This document shows, piece after piece, positions 35,460 to 46,608 of a stretch of 64,000 nt of DNA (its first letter is position 1; each line of letters starts with the position of its first letter). A program made the translations under genes and the position numbers. Origin of the DNA: Spinacia oleracea (lineage: Eukaryota > Streptophyta > Magnoliopsida > Caryophyllales > Amaranthaceae); the NCBI RefSeq assembly GCF_020520425.1, contig NC_079487.1:126130385-126194384 (forward strand), given 5' to 3'. The notes beneath the pieces are model-generated. The model did not search any database, was not told where the DNA came from, and saw only the letters and a list, made by a program, of their open reading frames with translations.

Positions 35460-35600
35460 ATTTGTTTACACATCGATCGTACATCACAATAAATTTGATA
35501 TATCGAACGACACGAGTACTACTCGCGTTAGAATGTGACTCGAGTGAAATGAGCAACAAACCAACCATGCAAATTCCGTATACGAAATACTCCAATCAAG
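35460..35600. repeat. Short diverged copy of a locally repeated segment
   Basis: ATCGAACGACACGAGTACTA, then GAATGTGACTCGAGTGAAAT and CAAACCAACCATGCAAATTCC-like sequence match in order the better preserved copies at about 37155-37262 and 38125-38195. It lies just before the LINE relic. Confidence 0.55.
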
Positions 35601-35654
35601 GAGAAATAGTACTCCGTATACGAAATACTCCCTCCGTCAATCAAGAAGTCAATT

Positions 35655-36825
35655 CGTCATTCTTTTGTGTTCAAAGATGCTGTTGCAATTTCATCAATGG
35701 AAGCTCCTAATATTTTGGAGAAGGATTTCTTGTATTGGGATGCACACCCGTCAGGAAGTCTTTCTATTAAATCAGCATATGTCTACCTCCAAAAGTTGAA
35801 GAAATTGAGAACTGAGAATAATGTAACTCAAGATCATGGAGTAGTCTACAAGCTTAATTTTGTGGCGTCTTCACACGTTACCGAAGTGGAAATATTTTAT
35901 ATGGAGACTATCTTATGAGGGGTTAGCAGTTAAGGAACAGATTTTTCGTAGAGGTATGGACGTGGATAAGATTTGTGATGAGTGTGGTGAGCCTTTGGAA
36001 TCGACAGAACATGTTTTTAGATTCTGTGTATTATCGAAACTAGTGTGGCAGCAGGGGTTATTGAGTATAGACTCAGACATCAACAGAGATGTTCCAATTA
36101 CAGATTGGGTCTCTAACTATATCCAGCTCTTTTATAGCATGGACGGAATTAAGAGTGACAGATTAATTTACTTTGTAATCACTCTTTGGGAACTTTGGAT
36201 GGCTCGCAATAACAGGATTCACAGAGACCAGGGTGTTGATCATCATCAAATCCTATTACAGGTCTCGAATTCAATGGAAGTACGTACACATGAAGTTTCT
36301 GAACGACAACAACAATATCGTAGCTTTTTTGCATCCTCCAGAGCTTAGTCATCAATCTCCACCAAGATTTCATTTTGTCTCTATCGGTTCTGAGCTCTCT
36401 GAAGAACCAGAGCACACTTTGTTTTCTGATGCAGCTTTGCAAGGTGGCTCAAAACGAGCTGGAATACTTTGCTAAAAGTCCATCGGATCTTTATATTGGA
36501 AAAGGCGGTTGTGACTTTGGTTCGGCAGTTTCCGCCACTCATGCTGAAGCTTTGGCATGCCTGAAGTGTCTTTCATAGGCAGCAGCAAGAGGTTTTACTA
36601 ACATTGTTGTTTGTACAGATTCTTATAACTTGGTTTCTCTGTTAAAAGGAGACTCGATTCAAGATATAACCATAAAATGGACTCTCCAACAACTCCTGCA
36701 TCAAGGATCAACATTCAAATCTTGCTTGGTATACAAGGCGGACAGACAGGTCGTTGAAGCTGCGCATCATAAAGCACAACTTGGTATCCGACTGGCGGTG
36801 TCTTCAGTAGATGTTTTTTAATTTT
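35655..36825 (+). pseudogene. LINE (non-LTR retrotransposon) C-terminal relic: zf-RVT and RNase H
   Basis: Three frames together read as the end of a plant LINE ORF2. DFLYWDAHPSGSLSIKSAYV and LPKWKYFIWRLSYEGLAVKE, then CDECGEPLESTEHVFRFC, form the reverse-transcriptase zinc-binding domain. FSDAALQGGSKRAGI, SATHAEALACLKCLS and VVCTDSYNLVSLLKGD form the RNase H domain with its acidic residues. Frameshifts near 35870 and 36460 and a stop at 36576-36578 break it. The upstream endonuclease and reverse transcriptase are missing, as expected for a 5'-truncated copy. It is dead; the poly(A) end is unclear. Confidence 0.82.
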
Positions 36826-36989
36826 TTCTCCTTTGTTTCTTGTTAGTTTCATCTCATGTCCAGAAAAAAAAAACATATTTAGTACTTCGTATTTCCATAA
36901 CTTTTTCAATACTAAAAGTAAAATTAACTCTTTTTTTTATATAAAAATCCAAAAAAAATATATACTTTTACTTTACCTTGCCCTATTGA

Positions 36990-38220
36990 CGGTTTTGTAA
37001 ATTGAACATCGTCAATTCTAATTTAATTGAGGTCAAAACCTTTATTCAGCTAAGAAAATCCATTATCATGATCTGATTTGTCTAATTTTGAGCTTAATTT
37101 ATACTCCTTAAGAAATATGTAGCTCGATTATGATTTGATACACTTCACTTCATAATACAATTGATGGCACGACACACGTACGTACTTGTGTTACATCTTT
37201 AGAATGCGACTCAAGACTCAAGAGTGAAGTGAAGTGAGTGACAAAATCAACCAAATTCCAAAACATGTTGTTACAAGATGGATTGTAGAGTCAATCAACG
37301 AAAAACTAAGCTAATCTACTTACAATACCGACACATTTTGGAGCAGATAAATTATGTCGAATATTTTCAAAAAAATTAAACAATTTAGAAATTACGACAT
37401 TGATTAAGAAAATTGTAATTTATACTGCTCTTTTGGCTTATTCACTACGAAAAGCAAAAAAAAAATATAGCAAAGAAAATAATAAATCTTGTTTCATTTT
37501 CTTTTTACCGTCTTCTATTATTAGTTAATTACGACGTGCATATATACACGTCTGGTAGGAGCACATTTTTACAAATTATACACGAAAGTAATGAAAATTA
37601 TTAGGTACACCGTGCACTCAATAATATTTTTATACATGTTGGTAGTCCATATTACATTTTCTCCTCACATGTAAGGACACCCGGGTGTATGTAATATGTT
37701 TAGTTATTAGGTGTATCCGGGTGCACCGTGTACCCAATAGTATTTCTATGCCCATTAGTGATCCCTATTGTATTTTCTTCTCATATGTAAAGTGAAAATG
37801 TGAAATGGTACATCCTACTTCCGGATACATATAATATGCTCTAAGACACATCAATCTAGTGAACTAGAGTAAAAATAAGAATTGATTTTGTAAATTGAAC
37901 AATGCACGTCAATTTCTAATTAAATTGAATAATGTCAACTCGAGTAAACATAAGAATTGATTTTGTAAATTGAACAATGCATGTCAATTTCTAATTAAAT
38001 TGAATAATGTCAATCCAGCATCATCATGATCTCATTCGTCTAATTTGAACTTAGTTCATACTCCGATCCGTACGAATTAGTATATAGATTGATTTGATTT
38101 AACACACTTCACTCCGTATAAAAGTTGGTCGAACGACACACGTACTACTAGATTGCGACTCAAGAGAAGTGAGTGACAAAACCAACCAAATTCCATAACA
38201 TCCTTGTTACAAGGTGGAGT
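36990..38220. repeat. Diverged local duplication (about 260-bp unit) with an internal 76-bp tandem repeat
   Basis: About 36995-37280 and 37940-38220 share, in order, TTTTGTAAATTGAACA, TTGAAC/GAGCTTA-T-CATACTCC, ACACACTTCACT, GACACACGTAC, GCGACTCAAGA, GTGAGTGACAAAA and CCAACCAAATTCC. Just before the second copy, a unit running from GAGTAAA to GAATAATGTCAA is tandemly repeated (about 37868-37943 and 37944-38020). A further diverged copy lies at 35460-35600. Confidence 0.75.
37596..37790. repeat. Diverged tandem pair with CACCGTG motif
   Basis: TACACCGTGCACTCAATAAT followed by TTTTCTCCTCACATGTAA is repeated about 115 bases later as GCACCGTGTACCCAATAGTA followed by TTTTCTTCTCATATGTAA. The same GTGCAC-rich end motif occurs in the element at 49515-49790. 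Confidence 0.6.
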
Positions 38221-38689
38221 AAATCAAGGAAAAGCTAGTATCAAAATACATTTTATAATAGCAGGAGTACATGTTATTATTAACCACTAGCTAATTTCAA
38301 TAGCAACACAATTTGTCGCAACTAGGAGTGTGTTCCGGATGAGAGCTGAACATATATGAACTTATCTCTATTATACAAAAATGCTATTGAGTACTTTGAT
38401 ATCCACGTATATCGTTTATGTTGTCCCCATTCACTTAATATAAGTAAATCGTATAAAAAACTTTAAAAATACAAGTATTAAATAAAGATCTCTCATCCCC
38501 AAAAAAAAAAAAGAAAAAAAAAAAAGAGAGTAAGGATCTCTTTATTGGTCTATTACGGAGTATTAAATATGTAGAGACGAGTAAACACAAAGTTGTTATT
38601 AATTATAAAATTTTAAATTCAATGGTACATACTCTCTTTATTTCTTTTATTCTTCATACATTGACTTTTTTGTTTTTTTTTTCACTCGA

Positions 38690-38835
38690 TTCACCCTTAA
38701 GGTTAATCCTGATTCGAGGCGAGTTATGAGTGGATAGATTCCAGTCCCCTCTCAATTGTTGTTGCGGGGGATCGAACACGGGGTCCTCCCTACTAAGTTC
38801 AGCCTCAATCACCACTGAACCAACATGCAATTGGT
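38690..38835 (-). repeat. tRNA-derived SINE-like sequence
   Basis: On the minus strand GTTGGTTCAGTGGTGATTGA (A-box-like) is followed by GTGTTCGATCCCCCGC (B-box-like), then about 80 bases ending GTGAATCGAGTG and an A-rich tail. This is the order of a plant tRNA-derived SINE. The tRNA-like head cannot fold into a full cloverleaf. Target duplication not found. Confidence 0.6.
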
Positions 38836-39359
38836 TACATGTGACGTAAATCAGTAAAGGATGAAAATATTGAATATTAATATAATTATAAATAGATAGA
38901 AAAATAATAATTAAGCTCACATGAGTTTAAAAGAATTAAATATGAAATTTTATGCACGCATCGCGTGGATAAATATTAGCTAGAACTAATTAGACCTGAT
39001 GGCGAGACAAAAAAAAAATTGGAGTAGTAGACATGGTTAAAACTTAATAAACATGATTATTAAAGCAATTTATTGACCTGAATAGACATGATTGCAACTT
39101 TTTCCAACTTATTTTAACTTATTAGAACTGAAATATATTTTTTTGAGGGCAAAAGGGTGTCTCTATATATCAAATATTTTCAAAAGAAGGTAAGAAAACA
39201 TAGAAATTATTGACAATAATTAAGAAAATAGTACTCTTGTTATCTTGTAGTCAAATTGGCTAGCTGGATGGTCAAGAAAAAAACAATTAGATGTAAGTCA
39301 AACCAAGCAGTGATTGTAAGGTTTGACTTTTCTTCAGAGCCATTGAATAGTACCTATTA

Positions 39360-39600
39360 ACCGTTCATAACCGTTAGAATATGTCTTGAATCGATCAACC
39401 CCCTTATTGCAACGTTTCAGCATGGGATCTGTTATTCTGGACTAAGGTTATCTGGTTTAGGCTTATTTTCTGGGTTTTTCCGCATCTGTCTAGAGAGTAA
39501 TATATAAACTCCTTAGGTCATAACCTAGTCGTATTCTGTAATCTGTACTCTTTAAGATCAATAAAACTTTCATCCCCTCTGCCTGTGTGTTGTCTCTTTA
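39360..39600 (+). repeat. Possible solo LTR (copia-like)
   Basis: AGTAATATATAAACTCC (TATA-like), TATTCTGTAATCTGTACTC and AGATCAATAAAACTTTC (poly(A)-signal-like) occur in LTR order. No inner retrotransposon sequence adjoins it and the ends are not defined. Confidence 0.35.
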
Positions 39601-39848
39601 ATTTTGTCCATACTTTATTATGGGGTAAATTTTTACCCAGTAAACTCACAAAATAGAGAAATCCTTAACTCGTGTGCATTGTTTTTCTCAATAAAACGAG
39701 GCTTGATTACAACCGAAAAATATATGTGTTTGGTCAATCTCGTTTTCATTTCGTGTTGTTCGCAAAATTGATCAAAAATATGTAAAAATGTAAAATATAT
39801 AATTGCATAATATGACAAATTAAATTAAACGGACCGTATTAGGGATTT

Positions 39849-39876
39849 ATTATTATTATTATTATTATTATTTTAT
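39849..39876. repeat. ATT trinucleotide microsatellite
   Basis: About nine perfect ATT units in non-coding sequence. Confidence 0.9.
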
Positions 39877-41344
39877 GTCTGTCAACTTGGTGTTTTCTCT
39901 TTATTCCGTATGTGTTTGTGAAGTTTGTTGTTCCATGCCAGCTCTAGCTTCTATTTATGGGGGCAATAAAAAGAGGACCAGGAAGTAGTTATATACGAGT
40001 AATATACCTAACCTACCGTACGCCTTGTAATATTGACCTGCGTAAAAGCTGCTATTTTAGTTACGGAGTATTATTTTACCTACTTCTGAATTTCATATAG
40101 TCATATGTTTGAATAAATCATAAATGTAATGTAATGATTCATGAATGAACACAAACGTGAGTGTTAATTGACTTGTTTATTGTGTCGAGGGGGATTTTAA
40201 TTATACTTATAGTTAGTTGGAAAAGGAAATTGATAACTTGAATATAATGTTTCCGGTAAGTTAGGAGATATGAATGTAGTTTTGTAGACACGATTCAATC
40301 GCAGTAATGATTTTGTTTTAGTTATCTAATGCGCGTCTTTTTCAATTAACCCTGATTTTATTATATTGGTTTCACCGTACCTTTGTTAGACATAGAGGCA
40401 ATATAGCTATAGAGCAAGCTAGAATTTTTAGAATGTAATGGCGTGTAGATCTAGGAAGTAGGAATCAACGAAATTCTAATGGGTACATTGTGTGGGTGCC
40501 TTAGACCGAGAAAGTCTATGTTAAAAGTGACTTGCGTTCAAAATAGACACAAGTGATCGACTCGTATCGATACTAATTAAGGACTCCATGACCCTTGATC
40601 CATAGCTATTATTGAGGCATGTGAATCGATCATTTGTAATGTACATCAAAAGTTATGATCAAAATTCAAAATAGTGCGTGAAGCTAGCTCTAGCTAGCTT
40701 TCATTTTCCAAACAACTAACTTTCATAATATTCTTCAATGTGTCTTTAACTTAATGATCCTCTTAGCCTTCCAAATGTACGTGTTCAAAAGACCTAAAAT
40801 CATACAAAAACATCAAACATCCATCCATGAAAATGATCAGGATCGTCCTTTTTGATGGCCTATAAGCGAAACAATAATAGGGGTTATAGCCTTATAGCCT
40901 TATACTGTGAAATGGTATAAGGCTAAGGAGAAAAAAGAAAATTGCTTATAAAATGGGGGTCTTTACAACGTAATCTTTTATACGAAGTATCTTATTTGGA
41001 CCAGTTTAACTGGTATTGAGCCTTTTTCTATGGCCCTAAAGTGACCGCCCCTTGTGCTCTGCCCCGGCCGAGGCTAAGTAACATTCAACTATAATGCAAT
41101 ATTTAAAGAACAGATAAAGTATTAACTTTTACAACTACTTCCTAATTACTTATTACGGAGTATTCTCTATTCTCCTACCGGTTCACTGAAAACACAAATA
41201 TTTCTATTTTAGGGAAGTTTTACTTCCCACTTGCTATTCTGTTTCTTACCGGTTTACCCTCTTGCTTCAATATAACATTTAACTATTCTTTGTTAATACT
41301 TTTTTGGGTCAACTAGTAACCCATAAAGAAATATTGAGGGAGTA

Positions 41345-41580
41345 TATACTTCCTTTGTTCCCTAAAAATCGCACAAAATTTATTTTTTACACTATTTACA
41401 CAAGATTTTTAATCATTTTTGTGATTTATACATAAGAAAAATTGTAGTCATGTGGATCGATCTTATTAGATTTGCATCGATATATATATTTTCATAATTC
41501 GGTATATTGAAGGTCAAAATCATGTGTTAGAGAGCGCAAATCAATTATGATGCAATATTTAGTAAACGGAGAAGGAACAA
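41345..41580. mobile_element. Stowaway-like MITE relic
   Basis: CTTCCTTTGTTCCCTAAAAA at the left roughly inverts to TTTAGTAAACGGAGAAGGAA at the right. The interior matches the relic at 19905-20140 (ATGTGG, TTAGATTTGCATCGATATA, ATTATGATGCAATATTTAG). Confidence 0.6.
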
Positions 41581-43152
41581 CTTATAGGGTTGTAATAAAC
41601 ATTTAATGCATTTTGTAATTTGGACTTGTTACAAAAATGCATGTCCAAATTATAGTGATCGCTTTTATTTTTGAAAAATTTGGTAATATTAATCCAATTT
41701 TTGGCCGATTTTCTTTTATTAATCCCATATACAACATATTTTTTTTTAAAAAAATAATTCCACTTTTACCACCCAATGACTTTTATTGGGCTTAAGTGAC
41801 CAGTAACCGATGGAAAAGTCAACGAGATGGTGATTTGACGATGATGACTGAAAATATAGGGAGAAGAGAGAGAGAGAACTGTCACGTAGAGACATATTAC
41901 CGCCTATAACAGGTTTATGACATGTTGGACACAATAAAAGTCGTTGGGTAGTAAATGTGAGATTATTAAAAAATATGTCTAGATGGACTTAGTAAAAGAA
42001 AATCAGCCAAATATTGGATTAATATTACCAAAATTTCCTTTATTTTTTCCCCCAAATTTCATCACTTTCGGGCTCAACTCTTCATCCATCTTAATTCCAA
42101 AGGCGAGCATCTCCTGACTGTAAATGCTATGGTTTACGATAAATAGTTCTTAACCAGCACTTTCTCGTCAAGCTTTAAAAAGTTTCCAAAAAGAATACAG
42201 AGTACTCTCCAAGAGAAAGAAGACGACTAGCTACCTTCTCATTTTTATTTATCTTAGCTGGAGATAAAATTAATAACACTCAATTCAGAGAAGACGCAAT
42301 GACCCAGATTAGCTACTTATACTTTTTTTTCTACATGAGTTAGGAAGATAAGAGTAAGAAGAGAAGGCTAAATTATTCGGTGTAGTTGATGTTTAAGAAA
42401 ACGAAGTTAAATTACGGAGTAATTAATACCGTCGACATGCATCTAAAGAAGGGTGCCCCCACTAAGTGTGGAAACTGGAAACTAAACCAAGTTTAAATAA
42501 GGATATTATGAGAAAGTACATAGCTAAGCATGTGTCAACTCGTCAAGTGTGAAAATATGGAATGGGATTAGCATGGAGTTAGGTGTTGTTAATCCGTATT
42601 TAAGCTCGGAGGATGTCCCATGTCTTTTTTTTTTTTTTTTAAACAAGAACGATTCCCCATTTCGTACAAGCTAAGGATGCCCGTTCATATTGAATCATGA
42701 TGAATGGGGTTTATGATAGTTTTTTTTACAATGTAGTTTCTGTTTTTGTTATGAATTAAAGCCGTATTAATTCAATAAAGATCGAAGAATTTTGATTTGT
42801 GTTTTTCTTTTTGGGCAATAAATGAAGAACAATAAATACTAAAATAAAGAACACTAAATTTATCGTAGTTCACTCATAAATGAGATACATTCACTTTTGG
42901 GAAAGGGGATTAATACTGTATTAATCACTTTAAACTATGAGGATGTATTACAAGTAGAAATGATGTGAGAATGAGTTTAGATCCACTTCTCTCTCTAACT
43001 CTCTTATGTTTTTGTATTTCTCTCACTACAAAACTCACCACACTTTCAAAAATAGGTTTAAGTTGGTATATATAGTACAAATAAGAAATTAAATCAATAG
43101 AGTAGAAAAGGCCACGTAGGCCAAACAAAAAGCCGAGAGAAGATCCCGCTCA

Positions 43153-43264
43153 GTTGTGCGCGCGCACAAGCCATTATTGTGCGTGCGCACAAAAAGCCCA
43201 AAAACTAGAAGTAGCTCCGTTGAAATTTATGTGTACGCATAACCTTAGTCTTGTGCTTGCGCAC
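43153..43264. repeat. GTGCGCGCGCAC-type motifs in an LTR-like fragment
   Basis: GTGCGCGCGCAC (about 43156), GTGCGTGCGCAC (about 43180) and GTGCTTGCGCAC (about 43252) are spaced within about 110 bases. They are alternating purine-pyrimidine palindromes preceded on the left by TCTCTCTCTAACTCTC-like sequence. Possibly from an LTR; the source is not identified. Confidence 0.5.
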
Positions 43265-43488
43265 AATACAGAAGAAACAAACTTCTTCATTTCTTTTCTT
43301 CATTCCTTCAATCTCTCTCACATTTTGCACACTTCATACTGCGTATTATTTAATCTAACTAAAAGATAAAACTATATACCTATTTGTTTTTTAGTATACT
43401 CAACTCTCAACAAACATTTGGGATAATTTTTAAGGGACGGAGTGAGTAGTAGTTTTGATGCTATTAATAACTTTTGGGCAAGTAAGCC

Positions 43489-43781
43489 TAGAAATTAAAG
43501 ATGACATTAGGAACTCAAAGTTTAATAAAGAATAACTCTCTTTATTTGCTTTAGAAAATAACTCAAAACTAAAGCTTCTCTCAACCTCTCAAAACTCTCT
43601 TAAGTTATGCCACAACCCGACATATCCTTATATATTGAAAGATTAACCAATTACCTAATTCTACTAGAGATTTCATACACTTAGAACACTCCTAAATATT
43701 TAGATAAATCCTAAATATTTCTCCTAATCCTAGTTCTCTAAGTGACCGTAGCTTGCTAGGATTAGGACTCCTTATAACTCA
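43489..43781 (-). repeat. 3' LTR of the minus-strand copia element
   Basis: Matches 45228-45523 with about ten differences, including a 2-base length change in AATAACTCTC. It directly abuts broken pol coding sequence, without a clear polypurine tract. Confidence 0.85.
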
Positions 43782-44100
43782 TGGATTTTATTGTTTCAAG
43801 GTTTATGTGTCCTAGCCTCTCATGCCATTTGCTTGATTCACGGGTCGTTGTTGAATGTAGGCACATATTGGTGCCTTTTATCCCCATATGGACCTTCTAC
43901 AATCGGTTTCTTGAGCTAATTGCCTTGACAAGAAATTTTCCATCACGATCATGCATCGTTAGATGTTCTCCTCTCATTCTCACATCACAGCCTGATTATG
44001 TAGCCCGCCCAAGACTGATGATATTACTTTTTAAATCTGGAATGAAGTAAACATCATACATCGTTCTTGATTCACCATTCCTGTCAATGAATTGAATTAA
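43782..44100 (-). pseudogene. Broken protease to GAG-pre-integrase part of copia pol
   Basis: Directly continues the gag frame on the minus strand through three stop codons (44098-44100 and two further inside). Readable pieces include YDVYFIPDLKSNIISLGRAT, REHLTMHDRDGKFLVKA-like sequence and SSKWHERLGHINLETIKSM, the GAG-pre-integrase motif, where the LTR begins. The rest of pol is deleted. Confidence 0.85.
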
Positions 44101-45225
44101 TCATTTCCCTTTGATGTCTATGCGTGAATCATCACCAAATTTCACCTTTCCGGTAATGGAATCATCAATCTTGGAGAAGTACCGTCCATCTCCAGTCATG
44201 TGGTTGCTAGCTCCATTGTCAAGGTACCAAATATTCTCATCTCTAGTGTTTACTTCATATTTACTTGGTACAGCCTTTCCCTCGTTCAAGTATACCACCT
44301 CGTGCATCATAAGCTCATCTGCGTCTTGTGTATCATTGTTGTCATCCTCTTGTGTTTGTTGCAGTTTAAGCAATCGATCTGGACAGTTTGAGGCATAATG
44401 GCCTCTGTTTTCGAAACGGGAGCATACTAATTTTGACAGTTCTCTTGCTCCATTGAATCGTCCGCGACCTCTTCCCCTATTATAGAACCGTCCTCCGCGA
44501 CCTCTACCTCTATATTCACCATTGGAGCCGCGATTTGATTGAGTTTCCATGTTTGCATACATTAATTTGCTTTGATCTTCTTGAGTCTCTTCTTCGTCGC
44601 AGACACGTTCTTCATAGGCTTTTATACGCCCTAAGATGTCTTCGAACCTCGTGGTGTTAAGGTCTAACACTTGTTCGAGCGAAGCCACAATGTGTATATA
44701 TTTCTTGCGAGGGAGGCTTTTAAGGAATTTTTTAACAAGTTTTGGCTCTTCAATATTTTCTCTTAAGGCGGCTGATTTTGATGATATTTTAGACAGCTTT
44801 CCGGCAAAATCATCAATTTTCTCGGTGTCCTTCATCTTAAGTCGATCAAAGTCAGCCATTAATGTTTGTAACCTAGCTTCTCTGACTCTTTCTGCTCCTA
44901 CATGTCTCGCCTTGATGGCCTCCCATACCTTCTTTGCTGTTTCTAACTCTGCAACCTGCAGGATAAGCGCATCGGGGATTGATTGGAATAACAGGGTTGT
45001 GGCCATAATGTTTTTCTCATCGTCGTTCGATTCCGTTTCTGTTTCAATGGTTCCCCGGACTTTATGTACTTTGAGTAAGATCTTCATTCTCATGGCCCAT
45101 ACCGTATAATTTGTTGAGTTCAGCACGGGGCATTGTATTGAAGAAGGTCCTCCTCCTTCTCTTGTTCTTCCCGTTGATGTCACCAGGGTATCCCCCATGA
45201 TTTGTGTCGCAAGCTCTGATACCAA
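44101..45225 (-). CDS. Copia gag with zinc knuckle and protease start
   Basis: 374 residues, open from the primer-binding site region. The gag domain contains [20 protein letters not shown] and the segment [20 protein letters not shown]. An Arg/Gly-rich tract ([20 protein letters not shown]) precedes the knuckle [14 protein letters not shown], whose second position is changed from Cys to a non-canonical spacing (CSRFE rather than CxxC), so the knuckle looks damaged. The end, [13 protein letters not shown], is the protease active-site region with Asn in place of the usual Ser. The initial ATG at 45225 overlaps the primer-binding site; the ATG at about 45198 (MGDTLVTS) is more likely the start. 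It is a transposon gene with no host role. Confidence 0.85.
   Translation of the reverse strand: MVSELATQIMGDTLVTSTGRTREGGGPSSIQCPVLNSTNYTVWAMRMKILLKVHKVRGTIETETESNDDEKNIMATTLLFQSIPDALILQVAELETAKKVWEAIKARHVGAERVREARLQTLMADFDRLKMKDTEKIDDFAGKLSKISSKSAALRENIEEPKLVKKFLKSLPRKKYIHIVASLEQVLDLNTTRFEDILGRIKAYEERVCDEEETQEDQSKLMYANMETQSNRGSNGEYRGRGRGGRFYNRGRGRGRFNGARELSKLVCSRFENRGHYASNCPDRLLKLQQTQEDDNNDTQDADELMMHEVVYLNEGKAVPSKYEVNTRDENIWYLDNGASNHMTGDGRYFSKIDDSITGKVKFGDDSRIDIKGK
45213..45224 (-). other. Primer-binding site of the minus-strand copia element
   Basis: TGGTATCAGAGC on the minus strand, identical to the one at 27474, two to three bases from the LTR end. Confidence 0.88.
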
Positions 45226-45227
45226 AT

Positions 45228-45523
45228 CTAGAAATTAAAGATGATATTAAGAACTCAGAGTTTAATAAAGAATAAAACTCTCTTTATTTGCTTTAGAAAA
45301 TAACTCAAAACAAAAGCTTCTCTCAACCTCTCAAAACTCTCTTAAGTTATGCCACAGCCCGACATATCCTTATATATTGAAAGATTAACCAATTACCTAA
45401 TTCTACTAGAGATTTCATACACTTAGAACACTCCTAAATATTTAGATAACTCCTAAATATTTCTCATAATCCTAGTTCTCTAAGAGACCGTAGCTTGCTA
45501 GGATTAGGACTCCTTATAACTCA
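45228..45523 (-). repeat. 5' LTR of the minus-strand copia element
   Basis: About 295 bp, read on the minus strand from TGAGTTATAAGGAGTCC to TTAATTTCTAG; it partners 43489-43781. Confidence 0.88.
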
Positions 45524-46318
45524 AGGTTTCTTCAAGTTTAATTCAACAGTAAGGGAGTATTTTTCGAGCGTAGGCCCTGTAGTATTCGCCTAAATCATCT
45601 AATAGGGTCAGTAGCAAATAAAAAATTTATGTGAAACTCATACAACAAATTAAAGATATTGATCAAATTTCATCAAGCATTCGAGCCTACACACATTGCA
45701 TGCTTATCTTTACAAAAATAAAAAAAACGTTAAGTTATGAAAGTTTAAATTACGTTAGATATTATAGAAGCCACACTTATTTTGAAACGGAGAAAGTTAG
45801 TTAAAGAAACACTTATTTAGGAGCATACATAACAAAGGATGGAGTAATGAAAATATTAAATATATGTCGTGAAAACAGACACATATCTCTTAATTTAGAG
45901 AATTACTAGTCTTATATGCACCCGATACATGTAAATATAAGAAACAGATTTGTGTTATTATATTTAAACCTGAAATAACGTACATGTAAAAAATATAATA
46001 TAAATGCGATGCGTGCGAATATAAAAAAACATATAAGTTAGATAGAGCCGAACGCATATCAACAGATTGATTAAAATGGTAAGAATTTATTTAAGGGGTT
46101 AGATTGATTAAAATTCTTCTTTGGGCTTTTCCTATTGGGTAGGTTGTTATTATATTTTCTATTCTATAAGTATGGAGGGTATTTTAGTAATTTAAGGGGG
46201 ACCCCAAAAGTGGATTTACTAAAATAACATTACCTCTTCACTTATATAATAAAGATACAGTATATAAGATCATCTCCAATAGGGGATCAAAAGGAGAAAA
46301 AGTGTTGTTAAAGAATTA

Positions 46319-46608
46319 AGAGCACCCATTGGACGAGTTATAAAAAATGAGTGCAGTTCCCATATTTTATAACTCTTCTCAAAGATTTTTTTTCCCCTTT
46401 ACAAAGGAAAGTTTTTTTTTTTAAAGGAAAAAAAATCCTGAAAGAATATTCATTCATTAATAAATGAAAATTTACTTTTATTAGTCTCACCATTTGATGT
46501 TTAAGTTTTAAAAGGGTTTCAAAAATAAGGACTCGCCATTGTAATAAAAAGAAGCAATTATAAAAGATTTTTTATCACCAAATGAAGGTTCACCAATAGT
46601 AATGCTCT
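46319..46608. mobile_element. MITE with AGAGCA ends
   Basis: AGAGCACCCATTGGACGAG at the left pairs with the inverse of CACCAATAGTAATGCTCT at the right. AATTA flanks both ends (46314-46318, 46609-46613); the shared TTA within it fits a PIF/Harbinger insertion. 290 bp, no coding. Confidence 0.65.

Larger units (their letters stand above)
36826..43488. other. Gene-free AT-rich region with scattered repeats
   Basis: About 6.7 kb without a recognisable gene. Contains local duplications at 36990-38220, a SINE-like sequence (38690-38835), a possible solo LTR (about 39360-39600), an ATT microsatellite (39849-39876), a Stowaway-like relic (41345-41580) and an LTR-like fragment with GTGCGCGCGCAC motifs (about 42780-43290). 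Several TACGGAGTA motifs are present (38555, 40065, 41155, 42415). Confidence 0.6.
43489..45523 (-). mobile_element. Internally deleted Ty1-copia element (minus strand)
   Basis: Two LTRs of about 293-295 bp (43489-43781 and 45228-45523) enclose gag and the start of pol only. On the minus strand the LTR starts TGAGTTATAAGG and ends TTTCTAG, next to a primer-binding site TGGTATCAGAGC (45213-45224 reversed). The LTRs differ at roughly ten positions by eye, so it is older than the copia at 27 kb. Everything after the GAG-pre-integrase motif up to the 3' LTR is gone. No target duplication was found. Confidence 0.88.

Noticed and set aside
35628-35650. Stowaway element starting CTCCCTCCGTCAATCAAG
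   Set aside because: The end motif is present but no inverse partner follows before the LINE relic, so it is at most a solo remnant.
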